From Methylomarinum sp. (GTDB lineage Bacteria; Pseudomonadota; Gammaproteobacteria; Methylococcales; Methylomonadaceae), in the NCBI GenBank assembly GCA_013139755.1, contig WTAG01000730.1, forward strand, positions 1 through 5,543: a DNA stretch of 5,543 bases, given 5' to 3'. The number at the start of each line of letters is the position of its first letter. Position 1 is the stretch's first letter. Both the position numbers and the translations under genes were made by a program. Of the stretch, positions 5,329 to 5,543 are shown piece by piece. The notes under the pieces were generated by a model. It worked only from the letters and a program-made list of their open reading frames with translations. It did no database searches and was not told where the DNA came from.

Positions 5329-5543
5329 CTACTCAAATAACTCAGAATGGCTACCACATCTTTCAAGCCGCAACACATCTTCAGTTACTTCATAAATTAA
5401 TAAAAAATTTGGTTGGATATGGCATTCCCATTTTGGCTTCCAATTTCCTGATAAACAGTGGGGAAGATAATCTTCTGATAAAACGCCTTTAATCGCCAAT
5501 GTTTCGATAGCTGATAATAATTTATCTGTATTTTGTCTTGGAT
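5329..5543 (-). CDS. yafQ: YafQ-family mRNA interferase toxin, partial (N-terminus beyond window)
   Basis: The last 70 codons of the gene are present; the start lies beyond 5543. The sequence aligns without gaps to the C-terminal part of E. coli YafQ (92 residues, recalled). LPHCLSGNW matches DHPLQGSW, ECHIQPNFLLIY matches AHVEPDWILIY, and ERCGSHSELF matches ERTGTHAALF. YafQ is a RelE-fold ribosome-dependent endonuclease that cuts mRNA in the ribosomal A site. Of its reported active-site residues, those equivalent to H50, H63, H87 and F91 are kept (fragment H28, H41, H65, F69), but the D67-W68 pair is N45-F46. Its antitoxin would be expected upstream, outside the window. The gene ends at TAG (5329-5331). 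It belongs to the RelE/ParE superfamily, but this closeness to YafQ makes the subfamily fairly secure. Confidence 0.82.
   Translation of the reverse strand, partial: PRQNTDKLLSAIETLAIKGVLSEDYLPHCLSGNWKPKWECHIQPNFLLIYEVTEDVLRLERCGSHSELFE

Overview
This AT-rich window (roughly one third G+C by eye) reads as part of a bacterial defence or accessory island, most likely from a gammaproteobacterium. That assignment is an inference. It rests on the YafQ-type and ParE-type toxins, the rtcA remnant, and 'GGGGTCAG'-type REP-like repeats of the kind associated with RAYT transposases; no taxonomic marker gene is present. Every gene I support lies on the minus strand, so transcription runs from right to left.

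Layout from right to left along transcription. (1) 5329-5543 holds the last 70 codons of a YafQ-family mRNA-interferase toxin, cut by the window edge. (2) 5182-5328 is a gene-free spacer, followed by a good sigma70-like promoter (TTGACA-17 bp-TGTAAG, 5153-5181) with a palindrome at the predicted start of the transcript (5120-5138). (3) 4778-5068 is a leader made of about four degenerate direct repeats (84, 78, 77 and 52 bp), purine-rich on the transcribed-sense strand. It carries very small open frames. The last of these (38 codons, 4690-4806) has a good ribosome binding site and ends in an ATGA overlap with the next gene. (4) 1189-4693 is a three-gene operon that I recognise as an ABC three-component (ABC-3C) conflict system. 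It encodes a PD-(D/E)XK/Cap4-like nuclease effector with a C-terminal adaptor region, a small MC3-like middle component, and a DUF3732 Rad50/SMC-like ABC ATPase. (5) 624-1135 is a ParE/RelE toxin-antitoxin pair whose genes also overlap by ATGA. (6) 549-577 is a terminator hairpin. (7) 82-515 is a decayed internal piece of rtcA (RNA 3'-phosphate cyclase) bracketed by REP-like repeats.

The most notable observation concerns the effector. It is interrupted by an in-frame TAA at 3596-3598. The same frame then stays open for 39 more codons and ends in a TGA that overlaps the middle-component ATG by exactly four bases, as at the other junctions of the operon. The ancestral effector was therefore probably 405 residues, and this copy lacks the C-terminal tail that contains an 'IGW' motif. 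The nuclease may be naturally disabled or uncoupled, or the two parts may be made separately.

How the genes work together (family-level inference): the ABC ATPase and middle component are thought to sense or regulate, and to control the effector nuclease docked through its C-terminal region, so that nucleic acid is cut during invasion. The flanking toxin-antitoxin genes fit an island that accumulates conflict systems.
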